64,000 nucleotides of DNA, taken from the NCBI GenBank assembly GCA_947095535.1, contig OX352773.1, forward strand, positions 103,927,948 through 103,991,947, written 5' to 3'. This document shows, piece by piece, positions 1 through 11,049 of the stretch; positions within the stretch are counted from its first letter, which is position 1, and every line of letters begins with the position of its first letter. This stretch comes from Poecilobothrus nobilitatus. Taxonomy: Eukaryota > Arthropoda > Insecta > Diptera > Dolichopodidae. Below the pieces are notes generated by a model that was given only the letters and a program-made list of their open reading frames with translations, was not told where the DNA came from and searched no databases. The position numbers and the translations under genes are program-made.

Positions 1-331
1 TAACAACGCCTTTACACTTACAAGCTGCAACATTCAACGAAAACTTTGAAGAAAAAGGCTATTTGTGTACAAAATAAATTGAGTTCCGATCCGGCTTGTA
101 AGATATTTAGGCCTAGTTTATAAAATATTTTAAAATTTATTATGAATATTTTTTTTGTAACTGATGTATGGACATACATACATATCTATACAGATATTCC
201 TCTCGTAATACTTTTAAATTTTATTTTTAGAATATAAAATATAGAATTCAGATATTCGTCTTGTAAGACTTTTAGAAATTATTAAAAAAATTTGAGAAGT
301 TTGTTCAATATTGGTATTATAATACGGGAAA

Positions 332-840
332 TTACTTGTGACTAAGCTTTAGCCAAAGTTTTTTCGTTGCTAGAAATAACACCTGATAAACCATTTTGTA
401 ATTATAATAATAAAACATTTTTTGCTTATTCGATTTTCCCCATCTAATCAAATCTCTTAGAAATACATTAATGAATTCCAATTTAAAAACTTCAGATGAT
501 TTGGGAATTTTTGTATAATTTGGGTAAAACATTCCTTAATAAAAAAAGTTTATGGTAAAATCACCTTCTCCGCGTAACTTTATTTCCACTTTTGGATTAT
601 TAACACAAATTTTAATTAAATCTCCAACATACGATGCTGATTCTTTAGATTTTATATAACTAAAATTTTTATAAACATAATCATAAATTTGCCATACAAG
701 TTGAAGTTCACATTCTGTCTTTGCATATCCATCAAATTGTTGCATATTTTGTATTACTGTTGGTAAAACAAATGCTTTCCAATCACAATTAATTAGTTCA
801 GATCTGTACGGAATGTTTGTTGCAACACTATTATATTTAA
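332..840 (-). pseudogene. Polinton structural protein remnant (lineage P0)
   Basis: Read on the minus strand, 750-840 and 536-745 give a protein aligning with residues in the middle of the 261-aa structural protein of Polinton B (35,608-36,393). Shared landmarks are NCDWKAFVLPTVIQN against ICDWKVFLLPTLIQN and ELQLVWQIYDYV against ERQLIWGIFNFI. The stretch 332-532 may continue it (EFINVFLRDL), but less clearly. The protein is interrupted by stops and lacks both ends. Its function in Polintons is not firmly assigned; a minor capsid role is possible. This copy is far more diverged than A or B, so it marks a separate, older lineage. Confidence 0.6.
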
Positions 841-1029
841 CTTCTAACTACTAAAAGACACATTTGCATAAGTTTTCCATTGACACATTAAATCAAAGGT
901 ATGAAAAAACATTCTCAAAATCTGAACACTTAAAATATCTTTAAGTTTAAGCGAGGAACTGAGAAAAAATATAAAGATGAAATACTTGCAAAATGACTTA
1001 CTAATGAACACAGCTCCATTTAATCCTTT

Positions 1030-1790
1030 TTTTACGGGTGTGGGACTGGAAATGTTTACACGTACTATAAATGTAAACCTGAAGAAAAAATTAAATATAT
1101 AAATATATGCTCTCTCTATCTATATATCTGCAAACGAGCAAAATTTGTTATTAAGCATCAAACAGGTTACTTAGGAGAAAATGCTTCTAAAGTAAATGTA
1201 TCAGCCATTGATGGAATTATTAAGTATAATATTTTACCACCACCACATCACACCCTGTTCTTCCAGTAAAGCAAAATAACAAATTAATGGTCTCGCTTTG
1301 TAGAAGTTGTAGTGAAGAAAAATATCAAGGAGAATTGTTATCATACTGAAACGGATAGATCATTAATAGGTACTTGGATGATGGATGAAGTTGTAAAAGC
1401 AATTGAAAAAGGCTGCGAACATCTAAATATTTATGAAGATAGAGGATCAAAACAATAAAATATGATAAAATTACGGACTATTTACAACGATGGTGAATAA
1501 ATTTATAAAAATTAAACAAGAAGCTTCCGGCTGGTTTAATATGTTTCAAACTGAAAAAGAAAAACAAAATTATTTAGAAATTTTTTAACCGTAGAGGGAA
1601 TTAAGTTACAATACCAAAAAATTTATAATAACCTTTAAGATCATTTACTAAATATTAATGTTGAACTCATTTTGGGGTAAGTTTGGGGTTTGCGTGTATT
1701 GCAGCATACACAATGACATAAGCACGACTTAAAAGCACGACTTCTAAAAGAATCTTTTAGAATCAATAGATTTGAATTGAAACTGAAACA
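1030..1790 (+). pseudogene. Protein-primed PolB remnant (lineage P0)
   Basis: The plus strand carries a frameshifted fragment of Polinton DNA polymerase B. A YYKCKPEEKIKYINICSLYL stretch near 1,070-1,130 corresponds to motif A (D-x-x-SLYP in the family); here the catalytic Asp reads Asn and the Pro reads Leu. IDGIIKYNILPPP and later KQNNKLMVSLCRSCSEEKYQG match the C and D copies. NSFWGKFG (motif B) lies near 1,665-1,690, followed by remains of the AAYTMT-ARLK segment. Many indels and stops; nothing upstream of motif A or downstream of motif B survives. A mariner-type element follows directly. Confidence 0.75.
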
Positions 1791-2870
1791 GTGTGTATTT
1801 ATTTTTGAAGTACAGTGTTCGTCATTTATACTCTGAAAATGATATCTCCCATGTGACCATCTCTTGCGTCTCTACAGTACCTGATTCTTTTATCCAAATC
1901 TTCGGTCACATTCTGGCATAGTTGCGGCTCTATCTCAACAATAACTCGAATAAATTCTTCTTTCAGTGCTTTCATCGTTTCGAGGATTATCCTTGTAGAC
2001 CTGTTCTTTCACATAGCCCCAGAGAAAGAAATCTAACGGTGTCAAATCGCAGGATCTTGAAGGCCAATTCATGTCACCGAATCTGTAAATAACACGGTCT
2101 GGAAACTTTGTATGCAGTAATTGTAGTGTTTGGCTGTATGACACGTAGCTCAATCTTGTTGAAACAACATGTCCTCAGCATCAATATTTTCCAGTTTTGG
2201 CCATAAGAAAGTTATGATCATGTCGCGATATCTGGTAGCATTAACAGATACGGCTCTTCCAGCATCATTTTCGAAAAAGTACGGACCAATCACACCACCA
2301 GACCACAATGCACACCAAACAGTGACTCTTTGTGAATGCGTTGGCTTCACTTGGATAACGCGTGGATTTTCCTTTCCCCAAATACGGCAGTTTTCTTTAC
2401 TAACGTAGCCACCGATCTCGAAATGTGCTTTGTCTGAAAAGATGATTTTTTTTGTGAAAAATCGTCATTTTGTTCCAGTATCCAATTGCCAAAGTCCTGA
2501 CTCATGGAATGATCTTGTGGCAGCAGTTCTTGCGTCAATTGAACTTTGTAGGTCTTGAACCCAAAATTTTTGTGCATAATACACCATACAGTATACTCAG
2601 AAAGCCCCAATTGTGTGAACGTCGGGCATGGTGGGGTCAGCTGTAATATTTTCTTGTGAACGACTGGCACGAGCATACTGATGTCTTTCTCAATCTTGTA
2701 CTGCACCAGTTTCTTGAAATTTAATTTTTTTTGGAGAATATTGATTAATTGCTCTCCACTGGCTGCAATTTGTTCTTTCGTATTGCTTCTGTCACAAAAT
2801 ACATGAAATAATGTCAAGCAAAAAAACCTAAGTAAAAATTAACATTCTAACAACAATTACAGCACTCTTG
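1790..2870 (-). mobile_element. Mariner-like DNA transposon, broken transposase
   Basis: Minus-strand pieces at 2,347-2,817, 2,150-2,350 and 1,935-2,153 make up one decayed transposase of the Tc1/mariner DDE superfamily. In order: a helix-turn-helix part (LGLSEYTVWCIMHKNFGFK), IIFSDKAHFEI near 2,430 with the first catalytic Asp, VTVWCALWSGGVIGPYFF, MLFQQD with the second Asp, and NWPSRSCDLTPLDFFLWGY with the third. At least three frame changes separate these, so the enzyme is dead. I could not define its terminal inverted repeats. Confidence 0.8.
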
Positions 2871-2984
2871 TACATTGTAAATTTCACTATTAGTGAGCTT
2901 AATAACAATTTAGCAAAAATTCAAAAATGAGGTGAAGTCAACAGAGTTGTTTTCAACACAAAAAAAAGCAATGGTGTCTGATCT

Positions 2985-3640
2985 CACAAAATATTGTCAA
3001 TACTATTCCCAATCTAGTATTTCAGGTAGAACTTTTGCAGCATTCAACAGATTTAAACATGCTAGGTGTCGAATTAAACCCAACATTTACTTGGTCAAAT
3101 CACATTTTTGGTATAGCGAAAGATGCAGTTACATGTTTGGGTTTTTTGCATTGCTGCAAAACCTACTTCTCTACATCTAATCTTCTCAATATCTATAAAA
3201 CGTACATTAGGTCGAAAATGGAGTGTAATTCGCATATTTGAGCTGTAGGCTCTCAAACAGTGTTGGGTTATCTAGATAATGTGCAAAACAGAGCTATTCG
3301 TCATATCAACGACTCCAGTGTAACTTTAATGCTCACTCCATTCAGTCATCGCCGTACAGCTGTTTGACCTTGTTTTATAGAGATATCGTAGGGATTAACA
3401 CCTGTTCCAAAGAAATAAAACAGTTAATGCTTCCACTCAAAGTCTTCAAACGAAAAACAATGAGGGTAACAGAAGATAATATCCCTGTACCATGTAGATA
3501 AATTAAGATGGTGAAATACAGTATATGCGTATTCGTTTGTTTTGCACACATCCCGTTTGTGGAACCACTGTATATGTGTATGTAACCACATGTGTTCCAT
3601 AAAGTTGGTAATTCATATGTGTACGATTTACTTAAGTTTG
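2985..3640 (+). pseudogene. Non-LTR retrotransposon RT C-terminal fragment
   Basis: The region reads LNMLGVELNPTFTWSNHI, then a cysteine-containing CLGFLHCCKTYF, then LNIYKTYIRSKMECNSHIWA and YLDNVQNRAIRHI. This is the typical region downstream of the reverse transcriptase palm in arthropod LINEs (the 'LG..L...L.W..HI' and 'Y...IR..MEY.S..W' patterns). One stop falls at the end of SHI and the frame shifts past 3,330. No catalytic RT motifs remain. The tail to about 3,640 is decayed 3' sequence. Confidence 0.65.
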
Positions 3641-3649
3641 AGACGAGCA

Positions 3650-4762
3650 TTAACATCTTTCTTCAAAATTCCTCCAAACTTTCCTAAATATCCCCCATAA
3701 TCCCAATTTTCCTAATTCCAATTTCCGCAATCATCCTTCCCACATTCCTATCCCCAAAACCAAACTGTACGTTTGTATTAAAGGTTCCCTTCTAAAGTTT
3801 TGGTTTTAAAAGGGCGGTGGTTTTGGTTGGTTAAAGTCCAACACTACCCTGAGGAACAACGTGTAGTTCTTCTTGATGACTTTGGAGTTTTCCACCAACC
3901 ATTGTAAAAAGAAAATTATATATATTTATAGTATAAACATAAATATTATATGGCGACTCTTGACAATTAACACGGACCGAAGAAGGGAAGCATAAACGAA
4001 GGATGGAAATAAACAAAATCTTCATAATAATATCATTCGTTTCTAGCGCAGTGACCATTGAAAGACAGAGAAAGATATTTCTTTTCATACAATCGAAAGT
4101 GCCTGAAAGGAATACTTAGTATTTAACAAATGAATTCAGTATTTAAGGAAAAATATAACACTATATTAAAGTTAAATCTCTTCAGGCAAGTCCTAAAAGA
4201 GGAAGTCCTAAAAGAAAGTACTCAAATAAGATGATATAGTTGTCAACACTGCCAGTCCCGTAATTACACCAATAAATCAACCATCATTGACGGTATATTG
4301 AAACACATAAAAATTTTCCTTTTTGGTAAAAATTATTCTAATAAAATTATTTTAGTATCATTTCGAAAATTTATAAAAAAGTCAATAAAACTGAATTAAA
4401 CAAAGCACAAATATCATAAAATAATAATAAAATATATAATTCTTGTGTGAGATGACGTAGAGCTAAAGAAACGCCTCATAGAATTGTACAACGAATTTAT
4501 AAATGAAAATTTCAATGTGAATTCAATAAAATTATATATATGTATTATACAAAAAAAAAAAATATAATAATAATAAAAATTTCCTAATTATCTTTCAAAG
4601 AAAATATGTTAGAAAAACGATAAGAACTAAGTTCTGTAAAACTCAAGTAATATATATTTAAAATTTTATTATTTTATCAATAGTCTATTTTTTTATTTTA
4701 CAAAATAAATCGTAATTAAATATTTAAATTTTGTCTTTTATAAAAATAGATATATAATTTTA
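3650..4762. other. AT-rich stretch without a recognisable gene
   Basis: No convincing protein. Around 3,800-3,845 a TTGGTTAAAGTCCAACACTA stretch resembles the region 58,520-58,575 (TTAGTTAGTAAGAATCTGAC) and may be an old LINE 3' end, which is only a guess. From 4,100 on the sequence is simple and AT-rich with A- and T-runs, plus a small direct repeat of AAGTCCTAAAAGA at 4,190-4,215. Confidence 0.4.
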
Positions 4763-5850
4763 ATGTCAAGAGCAGAAACCATTTTAAAAAAGTACTTAGA
4801 GAAAATTCATATTTTAAAACAAGTTATAGAAAAATTACAGTAAATAAAACTATAAACTTGAAATATATAAAAAAAACGAAACCTTGAAGATAACATAAAA
4901 AAAATTCTAAGATAAACTAAAAATTAGCACCTTATATGCAAAAACACATGAACAAATAAAAACAAATTTGTCTAAAACATTTTTTGGAATTATAAATAAT
5001 CTAGACTTAAAAATTAAAGACATAAAAGACAGAAAAATGGAGTTTGGCATAGACAAGACGTTAAAAATCATACTCATATTTGATGACGACAAAAATAAAT
5101 TATCGAATTTTTTAATTTAACCAAATCCTTATATGAGGCAACAAAAACAGATGATTAAGAGAAATTGTGATTTCTTCCACTTCGACACTTTAGCAGGCTC
5201 TATAATAGTCGTTTCCGGATAAACCAAATCTTTCGTCATGTTTCCCTATTCGACAGTGACCGGTAATTATACTCATTGTCATTCCAATATCTGCTCTTTT
5301 AAGAGAAAGCAGATCATTGGATCGGCCTAAATCGGTTTTGGACTATATCAGTCTTGTGATATTGCACCATGTCAAGTTTGTCAATTTGCTATTTCCAATA
5401 TCCTTTATTTCCTTTCAAAGTAACTTTTTCCTTGTGGATAGAGGTACCCCTACCCTTGCCTTATCCGACATGACCTGTAAAGTTGTACCAATTCTTGCAG
5501 GTTCATCAGCTTTTTCATTTCCGGAAATGCCTTGATGATTTAGTACCCAGGAAAGCTAAATGCTAAGCTGCCTGGCTATCTCGCTAACAAGTTCTCGGCA
5601 GTTTATTACAGTCTTCCAGATTGTATATATTGATTCCAGAGAAATTAACAAACAAATCCAAGAAGAAATTAATCGTTATCAAAGAACTAACAAATTTTTC
5701 CGATTTCACAAAAGCATTCAATGATGCATATCTACACACTCGATCACAAGCTGTGATTCAAACAAAACTCATAGCAAGTGTACAGGCACAAAAACCTCTA
5801 CACAAATACACTGAATTGAGAGATATTATCTCAGAATTAATTTTTTTTTT
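4763..5850 (+). pseudogene. Possible LTR-retrotransposon gag fragments
   Basis: Two plus-strand pieces, 4,900-5,110 (KTFFGIINNLDLKIKDIKD then KTLKIILIFDDDKNKLSNFL) and 5,621-5,850 (SDFTKAFNDAYLHTRSQAVI then QKPLHKYTELRDIISEL), have the helical, charged look of insect Ty3/gypsy Gag. Between them lies a minus-strand LINE RNase H scrap. No zinc knuckle or protease is attached and both pieces are broken, so the call is weak. Confidence 0.25.
5150..5615 (-). pseudogene. LINE RNase H domain remnant
   Basis: On the minus strand near 5,480-5,560 the sequence reads LSWVLNHQGISGNEKADEPA, the signature of the C-terminal RNase H domain of I/R1/Loa-type LINEs (GH.GI.GNE.AD..A). It is followed by STRKKLL and, near 5,200, a remnant of the downstream region. 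The His of GH is kept, but a stop precedes the tryptophan motif. No RT is attached. Confidence 0.6.
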
Positions 5851-5989
5851 TTTTTTGGGTAAGGATGGTGAGAAGCATCGAAAGGTACACAGTTATGTGA
5901 GACTTTAACTAACTAAATACACCAGCTCGTCTTAAAACATTAAAAATTGTCTAAAAGACTAACCATTAATTTTGCGTTAACTCTTATAG

Positions 5990-7229
5990 ATCTAATGGAA
6001 TTACAGATTTCCGTGAAGGCGATCTGCGTTTATCGCTAAATCTAGTGGCCTAGTTCTATTAAGCCTTCTAATGATATTTTCACAATGTAGGAGTTTTAAA
6101 GCTTTTACATTTATGTGTCCTTCTAAGCGTGTCCTATGTTTTAGTGGATATTTTTTTATTTCTTCACTTACAGTAGGTATTTTTAGATCACTATGTAAAT
6201 TCAAATTTCGTACGCACCAAGGACCACGAATCATGTTACATAAAATTTTATTCTGGAAAATTTGGATGCTCTGAATATTTATTTGTTTGGCACAACTTCA
6301 TAGCTGTATGCCGTACAACACAATAGGCTTAATTATTTAGTTATATAACAAAATTTTATACTCTATTGAAAATGTAGAATTTCGACCTATGAGCCAATAC
6401 ATTTGTCTGTATTTCGATTCTAATTCGACTTTTTTGTTTTTGACGTACTCTTCCCATCGCAGTTTGACATCTAATGTCATTCGTAGGTATTTTGCCTTAT
6501 TTTCTTAGGATATATATACTCCATTTAATTCTACGGCTGAGGATTTCGTACGATTTAATTTATAAAATTTACTTGAACAGACTTAAGTTCATTAAGCTAA
6601 ATTTTCCATTTTTTTGTCCACAAAAAGAGCTTATCGCTTGCTTTTTGTGATTTATAACCTCGCCAATATTAAATGCTACTGCCATTATTGCAGTATCGCC
6701 AGCAAATCTAGCTACAGTTGTATTTTCTAATATTGATAAATCGCTGCTATAAAGCAAATATAATATAGAATCCAATATACTACCTTGAGGCACACCTGCT
6801 TTGATTTCTCTAGGTATAAAAAACTCCTCATCCTATTTAATTTTAAACAACCAATCATTCAAGTATGATTAGAGTATATCAACATATTGTTTAGGCAGCA
6901 TTTTTCTTAGTATATAAATTAAGCCTTCATGTAAAATTTTATCGAATTCCTGAGCTACATCTAGAAAGATTGTAGAGCATGTTTGATTTTCTTGTACAGC
7001 TTTTCAATTATATCTTTAATTCTATGCACTTGGTCAATAGTGGAATGTGGAATATTTTTCTGATAGATAGTGACTGATAGTTTGCAAATATATTCCCACT
7101 TTCTATTAACGGTTTCATTCTTTTTAATAATAATTTCTCAAAAAGCTTTGACACTATCTGTAAGAGAACAACCATGTAAACCATATAACAACCAATCAGG
7201 GAAACTAGGACAACCTCGAACTCTAACAC
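5990..7229 (-). pseudogene. Jockey-like LINE reverse transcriptase, decayed
   Basis: Minus-strand order from 7,229 down: KLFEKLLLKRMKPLI (RT motif region 2), degenerate QSLSIRKIFHIP, then MPQGSILDSILYLLYSSDL near 6,790 (the PQGS motif), ARFAGDTAIMAV near 6,700 where the catalytic FADD reads FAGD, and a C-terminal LINE tail at 6,001-6,234 (GPWCVRNLNLHSDLKIPTV). Stops and indels interrupt every block. The element is truncated at both ends; 5' of 7,229 a gypsy fragment begins. Confidence 0.75.
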
Positions 7230-7296
7230 CGCGCTGAGAAGCTCAGCTCCTAAATGAACTAAAAATTTACTACATAAATAACAAAATAAATTAATT

Positions 7297-7401
7297 ACAT
7301 AACCTTAAAAACGAATCTTACCAACAAACCTGTAACATTCTTACAGGATAAGGGTGCAGAAATTTCAATAATTAAGAACAATGCAAAAATGATCATTAAT
7401 T
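7297..7401 (+). pseudogene. Ty3/gypsy protease, N-terminal half (left flank of Polinton A)
   Basis: The plus strand reads PVTFLQDKGAEISIIKNNA, the active-site region of a retropepsin; the catalytic DTGA appears as DKGA. It stops abruptly at 7,401 where Polinton A starts. The C-terminal half with ILGTDFL resumes at 20,133 on the other side, in the same orientation. The two halves together indicate that Polinton A inserted into a gypsy protease gene. Confidence 0.65.
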
Positions 7402-8230
7402 AGTAGTATATGGGGCACTTGGCCGTGGGAATTTTGTGCCAGAAACTTGTGCCGTGGGAAACTGTGCCAGTTTATGCAAATGAATTCACGACACAGGTGT
7501 TTGAGCTTTAAAGGAATGTCGTTTGTAGAAATATTTATGCAAATTAGATGTCGGGATTGGCGCTTGCATAATGAGTTTCCGGAAGAGTTTTTATAAATTG
7601 TATAGAAGGTTAACTAGATAATGTATAACAAGTAAGTGCAATGATCTAAAAACAGGTGTTGTACTATAATAACATAGACTATGTAAATAATATGCAAGAA
7701 TTTATTTTGTTTTTTAATAACGGATTGGCGCTTGCATAATGAGTTTCCGGAAAAGTTTTCATAAATAGTATAGAATGTTAACCAGATAATGTATAACAAG
7801 TAAGTGCAATGATCTAAAAACAGGTGTTGTACTATAATAACGTAGACTATGTAAATAAAATGCAAGAATTTATTTTTAAAAAAAGCTTTTACGGTGTGTT
7901 TGTGAATAATAGACAAGGTAAACAAGATAAATGTAGAACAAGTAAGTGCAATTGTCTTGTTGTGATAGTATAGTAACATAGATTATTGTGAATAATAAGA
8001 ATTTATTTATTTTTTTTTTTTTTTAATAAATAAATTTTTTTTTACGGCTAACCAAACATTGTAATACAATGTAAAGGCAAAAATGCAATTGTTATATTAT
8101 ATGAGATAAATAAAATGCAGATAATGACCTTGTTATTGTATCTTAGTTTTAAATTAATTTAAAATAAAAATCGCGACGAAAAAAAGTCGAATTTAGTGAT
8201 TAATCGTTATGTTTATTTGAAAAATAATTT
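7402..8230. repeat. Polinton A left terminal inverted repeat with internal tandem repeats
   Basis: About 830 bp, matching the reverse complement of 19,390-20,132. Inside it a unit of about 150-170 bp (AACAAGTAAGTGCAATGATC ... TAGACTATGTAAATAA ... GCAAGAATTTATTT) occurs at about 7,558-7,728, 7,729-7,870 and, more degenerate, 7,871-7,990. The left copy has one more good unit than the right TIR, so the two TIRs differ in length. Confidence 0.85.
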
Positions 8231-8350
8231 TTCTGTTGTTGAAAATTCTTTAAAGTATTTATACAGATGAAAAATACGTTGCTTATGTTCATTTAATAAC
8301 ACAGAGGAATATGATTTTAAAAACTCTTCCACTTCTTTCACTTCCATCTT
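8216..8350 (-). other. Short ORF at inner edge of Polinton A left TIR
   Basis: A 44-codon ATG-started reading frame (begins MEVKEVEEFLKSYSS) on the minus strand just inside the TIR boundary, ending in TAA at 8,216. It is divergent from the ATPase gene, which is the place where lineage B has its E2 gene. I recognise no family, and the length is within chance for this composition. The rest of 8,231-8,491 is AT-rich and probably holds the ATPase promoter. Confidence 0.2.
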
Positions 8351-8491
8351 TTAAAATGAGTTTTAAATGAGTTTCCATCTTTTAATATGAGTAACAAATG
8401 AGTTAAACACGTTTGTTACTCATATATATATGTATATATTTCAAGACAAAACTATTTCACCTCTTAATCATTTTTAAAACACAAACCGACA

Positions 8492-9120
8492 ATGATATAT
8501 TTTAATCATCCATTTACGATGATGGTAGCGGGGCCATCTGGATGTGGGAAAACAACATTTGTATGTAACTTAATCAAAAATATTACTAGATTGATACATC
8601 CCAAAATTGAAAAAATAAAATGGTGCAACCCGGAAATTTCTGCTGTTCCAAGAAATATAGATTTCCCTGATATAGATTTTTATACAGGCATTCCGGAAGA
8701 GCTTAGTGAAAATGAAAATAAACCTACTCTAATTGTTTTAAACGATTTAATGTTAGATTCAGCAAACAAACAAGTATGTGAACTTTTTACTAAAGGTTCG
8801 CACCATCGTAATTTGTCTATCATACTATTAACGCAAAACATTTTTCATCAGGGGAAATTCTCACGAGATATACCATTAAATTGTAAATATTTGGTACTTC
8901 TTAGAAACCCACGAGATAAATCGCAAATTTTTCCACTAGCCAGACAACTATATCCTAAAAATGTAAAAAGTCAACATCAAGGCCGCATGGTTATATTGTA
9001 TTGGATTTAACACAAGACATTAATGAATTATTTCGAATTAGAACTCATATTTTTTCAAAAGAATATTGTATTTGTTTTTGTGATACCGGTGATTTAAACA
9101 ACTGTCAGAAGTATGAACGG
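8492..9120 (+). pseudogene. Polinton A packaging ATPase (FtsK/HerA-A32 type)
   Basis: Genome-packaging ATPase of the A32/HerA-FtsK superfamily, which drives DNA into the capsid. Walker A is AGPSGCGKTTF at residues ~13-23; Walker B is LIVLNDLMLD, where the second acidic residue is shifted by Asn; the sensor-like ILLTQNIFHQ and NPRDKSQI segments follow. The frame breaks near 8,980 and the C-terminus continues in another frame from 9,001 (DLTQDINELFRI), running into the next gene. ATG at 8,492 precedes YFNHPFTMMVAGPS, which matches copy B. Cell site would be the nucleus, as for other Polinton virion factors. Confidence 0.85.
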
Positions 9121-9424
9121 TTGAAGAAAAACCAACATATGTTACATATACTAGAAAAGTGCAAGAAGAAGAAATTTCGTGAAAATGTTCTTAAATATTG
9201 TAATAATGATATTATAAAGACCATTGTGGAAATTGCCATCAATGTATTAAATGGCAATAATAAGATAACACCAACGCAAAAGCAAAATTTTAAGATTTTT
9301 AGCCTGTACAAAGAAAAGTATAAAAGCCAAATGAAAAATATTAGTACAACATGGTGGGTTTTTACCAACTTTAATCGGAACTATATTATCTGGTGTAATA
9401 GGAAAATTGCTCAGTAAGACATAA
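9110..9424 (+). pseudogene. pX-like membrane-active peptide gene (lineage A)
   Basis: About 108 codons: a basic, helical N-terminal part (HMLHILEKCKKKKFRENVLK) and, in a second frame, a C-terminal hydrophobic segment GGFLPTLIGTILSGVIGKLL. Copy B has the same architecture in one frame (36,967-37,293). Small proteins with a basic region followed by a GG-[FI]-LP hydrophobic segment are known in adintoviruses and have been likened to adenovirus core protein X; I rely on that comparison for the name. The start ATG appears to have lost its frame. The stop overlaps the next start as TAATG at 9,422-9,426. Confidence 0.6.
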
Positions 9425-10049
9425 TGCAGCGAATGATTGTTATGTCCCCAAAAATATTTTCAAAATTTAGTAAATTAATTCAAGATGTTAAAAACTTGGA
9501 CCTATTAGATCGAAAAATGAAAAAATTTTGTATGATAAAAAATTAAAACCATTGGAAAAATGATACTTGTATCGTCAAAATCTCATCAAATATGGAATTA
9601 ACAAAAGACACGCAAAAAAATTACCAGAAAAGGTTAATAATCTTAAATTTGATACAGGCACTCAAACAATATTCTTTTCTAAACGAAATGTATATACAGA
9701 AACTGAATTACCTAAATACAAATCAACTTCAGCACAAACCAATTTTGTGCCATTAATTACTGATGATGTCTTTGAATATGATCCTAAAAAAGAACATTCA
9801 GACATGGATATCGATTTAACTCATTACGATTTGGATGATGAAAATTCATTTAAAAAATTAGCTCAAACTGAAATGTTAAAAGATGAAAAATTAGTGGAAA
9901 GACCATCTCTAAGTTCTGATTATCGAATGTTTGAAACACCAAGTGGTGATGTAATTACCGTTGCTGTACCATCTCCTGAAAAAAAGAAAACACTAAGAAC
10001 ACACACTAAGAAAACACACAGTTTCCTGAAACAAAAAAACGAAAACTAA
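9424..10049 (+). pseudogene. Conserved Polinton protein, scaffold-like (lineage A)
   Basis: The ATG at 9,424 overlaps the upstream stop. The N-terminus (IVMSPKIFSKFSKLI) is broken near 9,540 and by a TGA at about 9,560 where copy B has Trp in the KWYLYRQN motif. From 9,567 the frame is open: YRQNLIKYGINKRHAKKLP, then an acidic middle and the conserved SGDVITVAVPSPEKKKT end. It is charged and probably disordered, and is found next to capsid genes in both lineages. Function unknown; a scaffold or tegument role is a guess. Confidence 0.6.
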
Positions 10050-10149
10050 AACCTTTACTAAGAAGTCCAAAACTAAGAACTTCATCAACACCGGAATGGA
10101 CAACATATAAAAAGTGTACCATTATATGTTTTAGAAGAAGTTAACAAAG

Positions 10150-10555
10150 ATGGATAGTCAAGATGACTTCTATGTAAGTAATTAAGTAATTAAGTAATGA
10201 TAATTCAAAGCTGTTTCCAGACAACACTTTTGCTTCGTTCGAAAATAAATTACCTATTCACTTTGATTTAAGAAATGAAAATTGGAAAGTTGGTCTCTCA
10301 GAAATATATCTGAACGATTTCCTACAAACAGAAGAATGTAACAAAGAAAAATGTGCTTTTATAAATATTGGCCAGTACAATGTTTATGTTGCAAACATTG
10401 AAAAACCTCTTGAAAAAATCAAAGTAACCAAATCTATAGAAAAAAATATTTTTGAAACTATAGCTATTAAAATCTGTAACCAATACGGTGATGGAATAAA
10501 TTTTGTTCCAAGGTTCTATCCAACAAAAATTGTTTTACACTTTAAAAAGCATTGA
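10150..10555 (+). pseudogene. Polinton structural protein, internally deleted (lineage A)
   Basis: Begins MDSQDDFYV and continues, after a shifted TAAGTAATTAAGTAAT stutter at 10,175-10,200, with FPDNTFASFENKL and NENWKVGLSEIYLNDF. It then jumps to the C-terminal part ending YPTKIVLHFKKH. Copy B (35,608-36,393) has about 130 more residues in the middle, including the DWKVFLLPTLIQN region. The conserved pattern is present in many arthropod Polintons; a minor capsid or penton-like role is possible but not shown by the sequence. Confidence 0.65.
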
Positions 10556-10606
10556 TTGCTAAAAACCATATAAATACTACTACTCAAATATGATATCCTA
10601 TCAAAC

Positions 10607-11047
10607 ATGGAACGAGCTTACGTGAGATATTATTTATCGCAAGTGGGAGGGGGTCTCCACGACATTGGACCTCTATTACAATTTTATCCAGCTACACAGA
10701 GAGGTCGCGGTTTCGGAAATATATTTGGAAATTTAATTTGTTACTGTAAACCAGTTTTTACATCAAGTTGGGACCTAATTAAAAAAGAGGCTGTAAACAC
10801 AAGTAAAAATATTTTAAATGATATAGCATATGGTGCAAACATAAAAGAAGCTGTAATTGATCAAAGCAAAGGTGGCATAAAAAATTTACGAAAATCAGTA
10901 GTTAATCAACTGCATTCGATGTATGGTGGAAGACGAAGAGCCATAAAAAGACGAAGCGGTATAAAAAGACGAGCAGTTTCTAAAAAGACACATTTAAAGT
11001 CGAAGAGACGAAAAAAGCAAAGTAAAAGCTCTGATATATTCAATTAA
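10607..11047 (+). CDS. Basic core-like virion protein (lineage A)
   Basis: 146 residues, ATG MERAYVRYYLSQVGGGLHDI, open throughout. A Gly/Arg-rich GRGFGNIFGNLICYCKPVF segment precedes an amphipathic middle (KKEAVNTSKNILNDIAYG, IKEAVIDQSKGGIKNLRK) and a strongly basic C-terminus with repeated RR/KR (GGRRRAIKRRSGIKRRAVSK). This layout is shared with copy B at 35,106-35,561 and fits a DNA-associated or capsid-lining protein, by analogy with adenovirus core and cement proteins. It lies directly upstream of the MCP gene (2-bp gap). Confidence 0.6.
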   Translation: MERAYVRYYLSQVGGGLHDIGPLLQFYPATQRGRGFGNIFGNLICYCKPVFTSSWDLIKKEAVNTSKNILNDIAYGANIKEAVIDQSKGGIKNLRKSVVNQLHSMYGGRRRAIKRRSGIKRRAVSKKTHLKSKRRKKQSKSSDIFN

Positions 11048-11049
11048 AA

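Noticed and set aside
3375..4088. Minus-strand ORFs of 85-93 codons
   Set aside because: No similarity to known families, poor starts, and one lies antisense to a LINE tail.
7614..7979. 121-codon minus-strand ORF with internal amino-acid repeat
   Set aside because: It is a translation of the tandem repeats in the Polinton A TIR.
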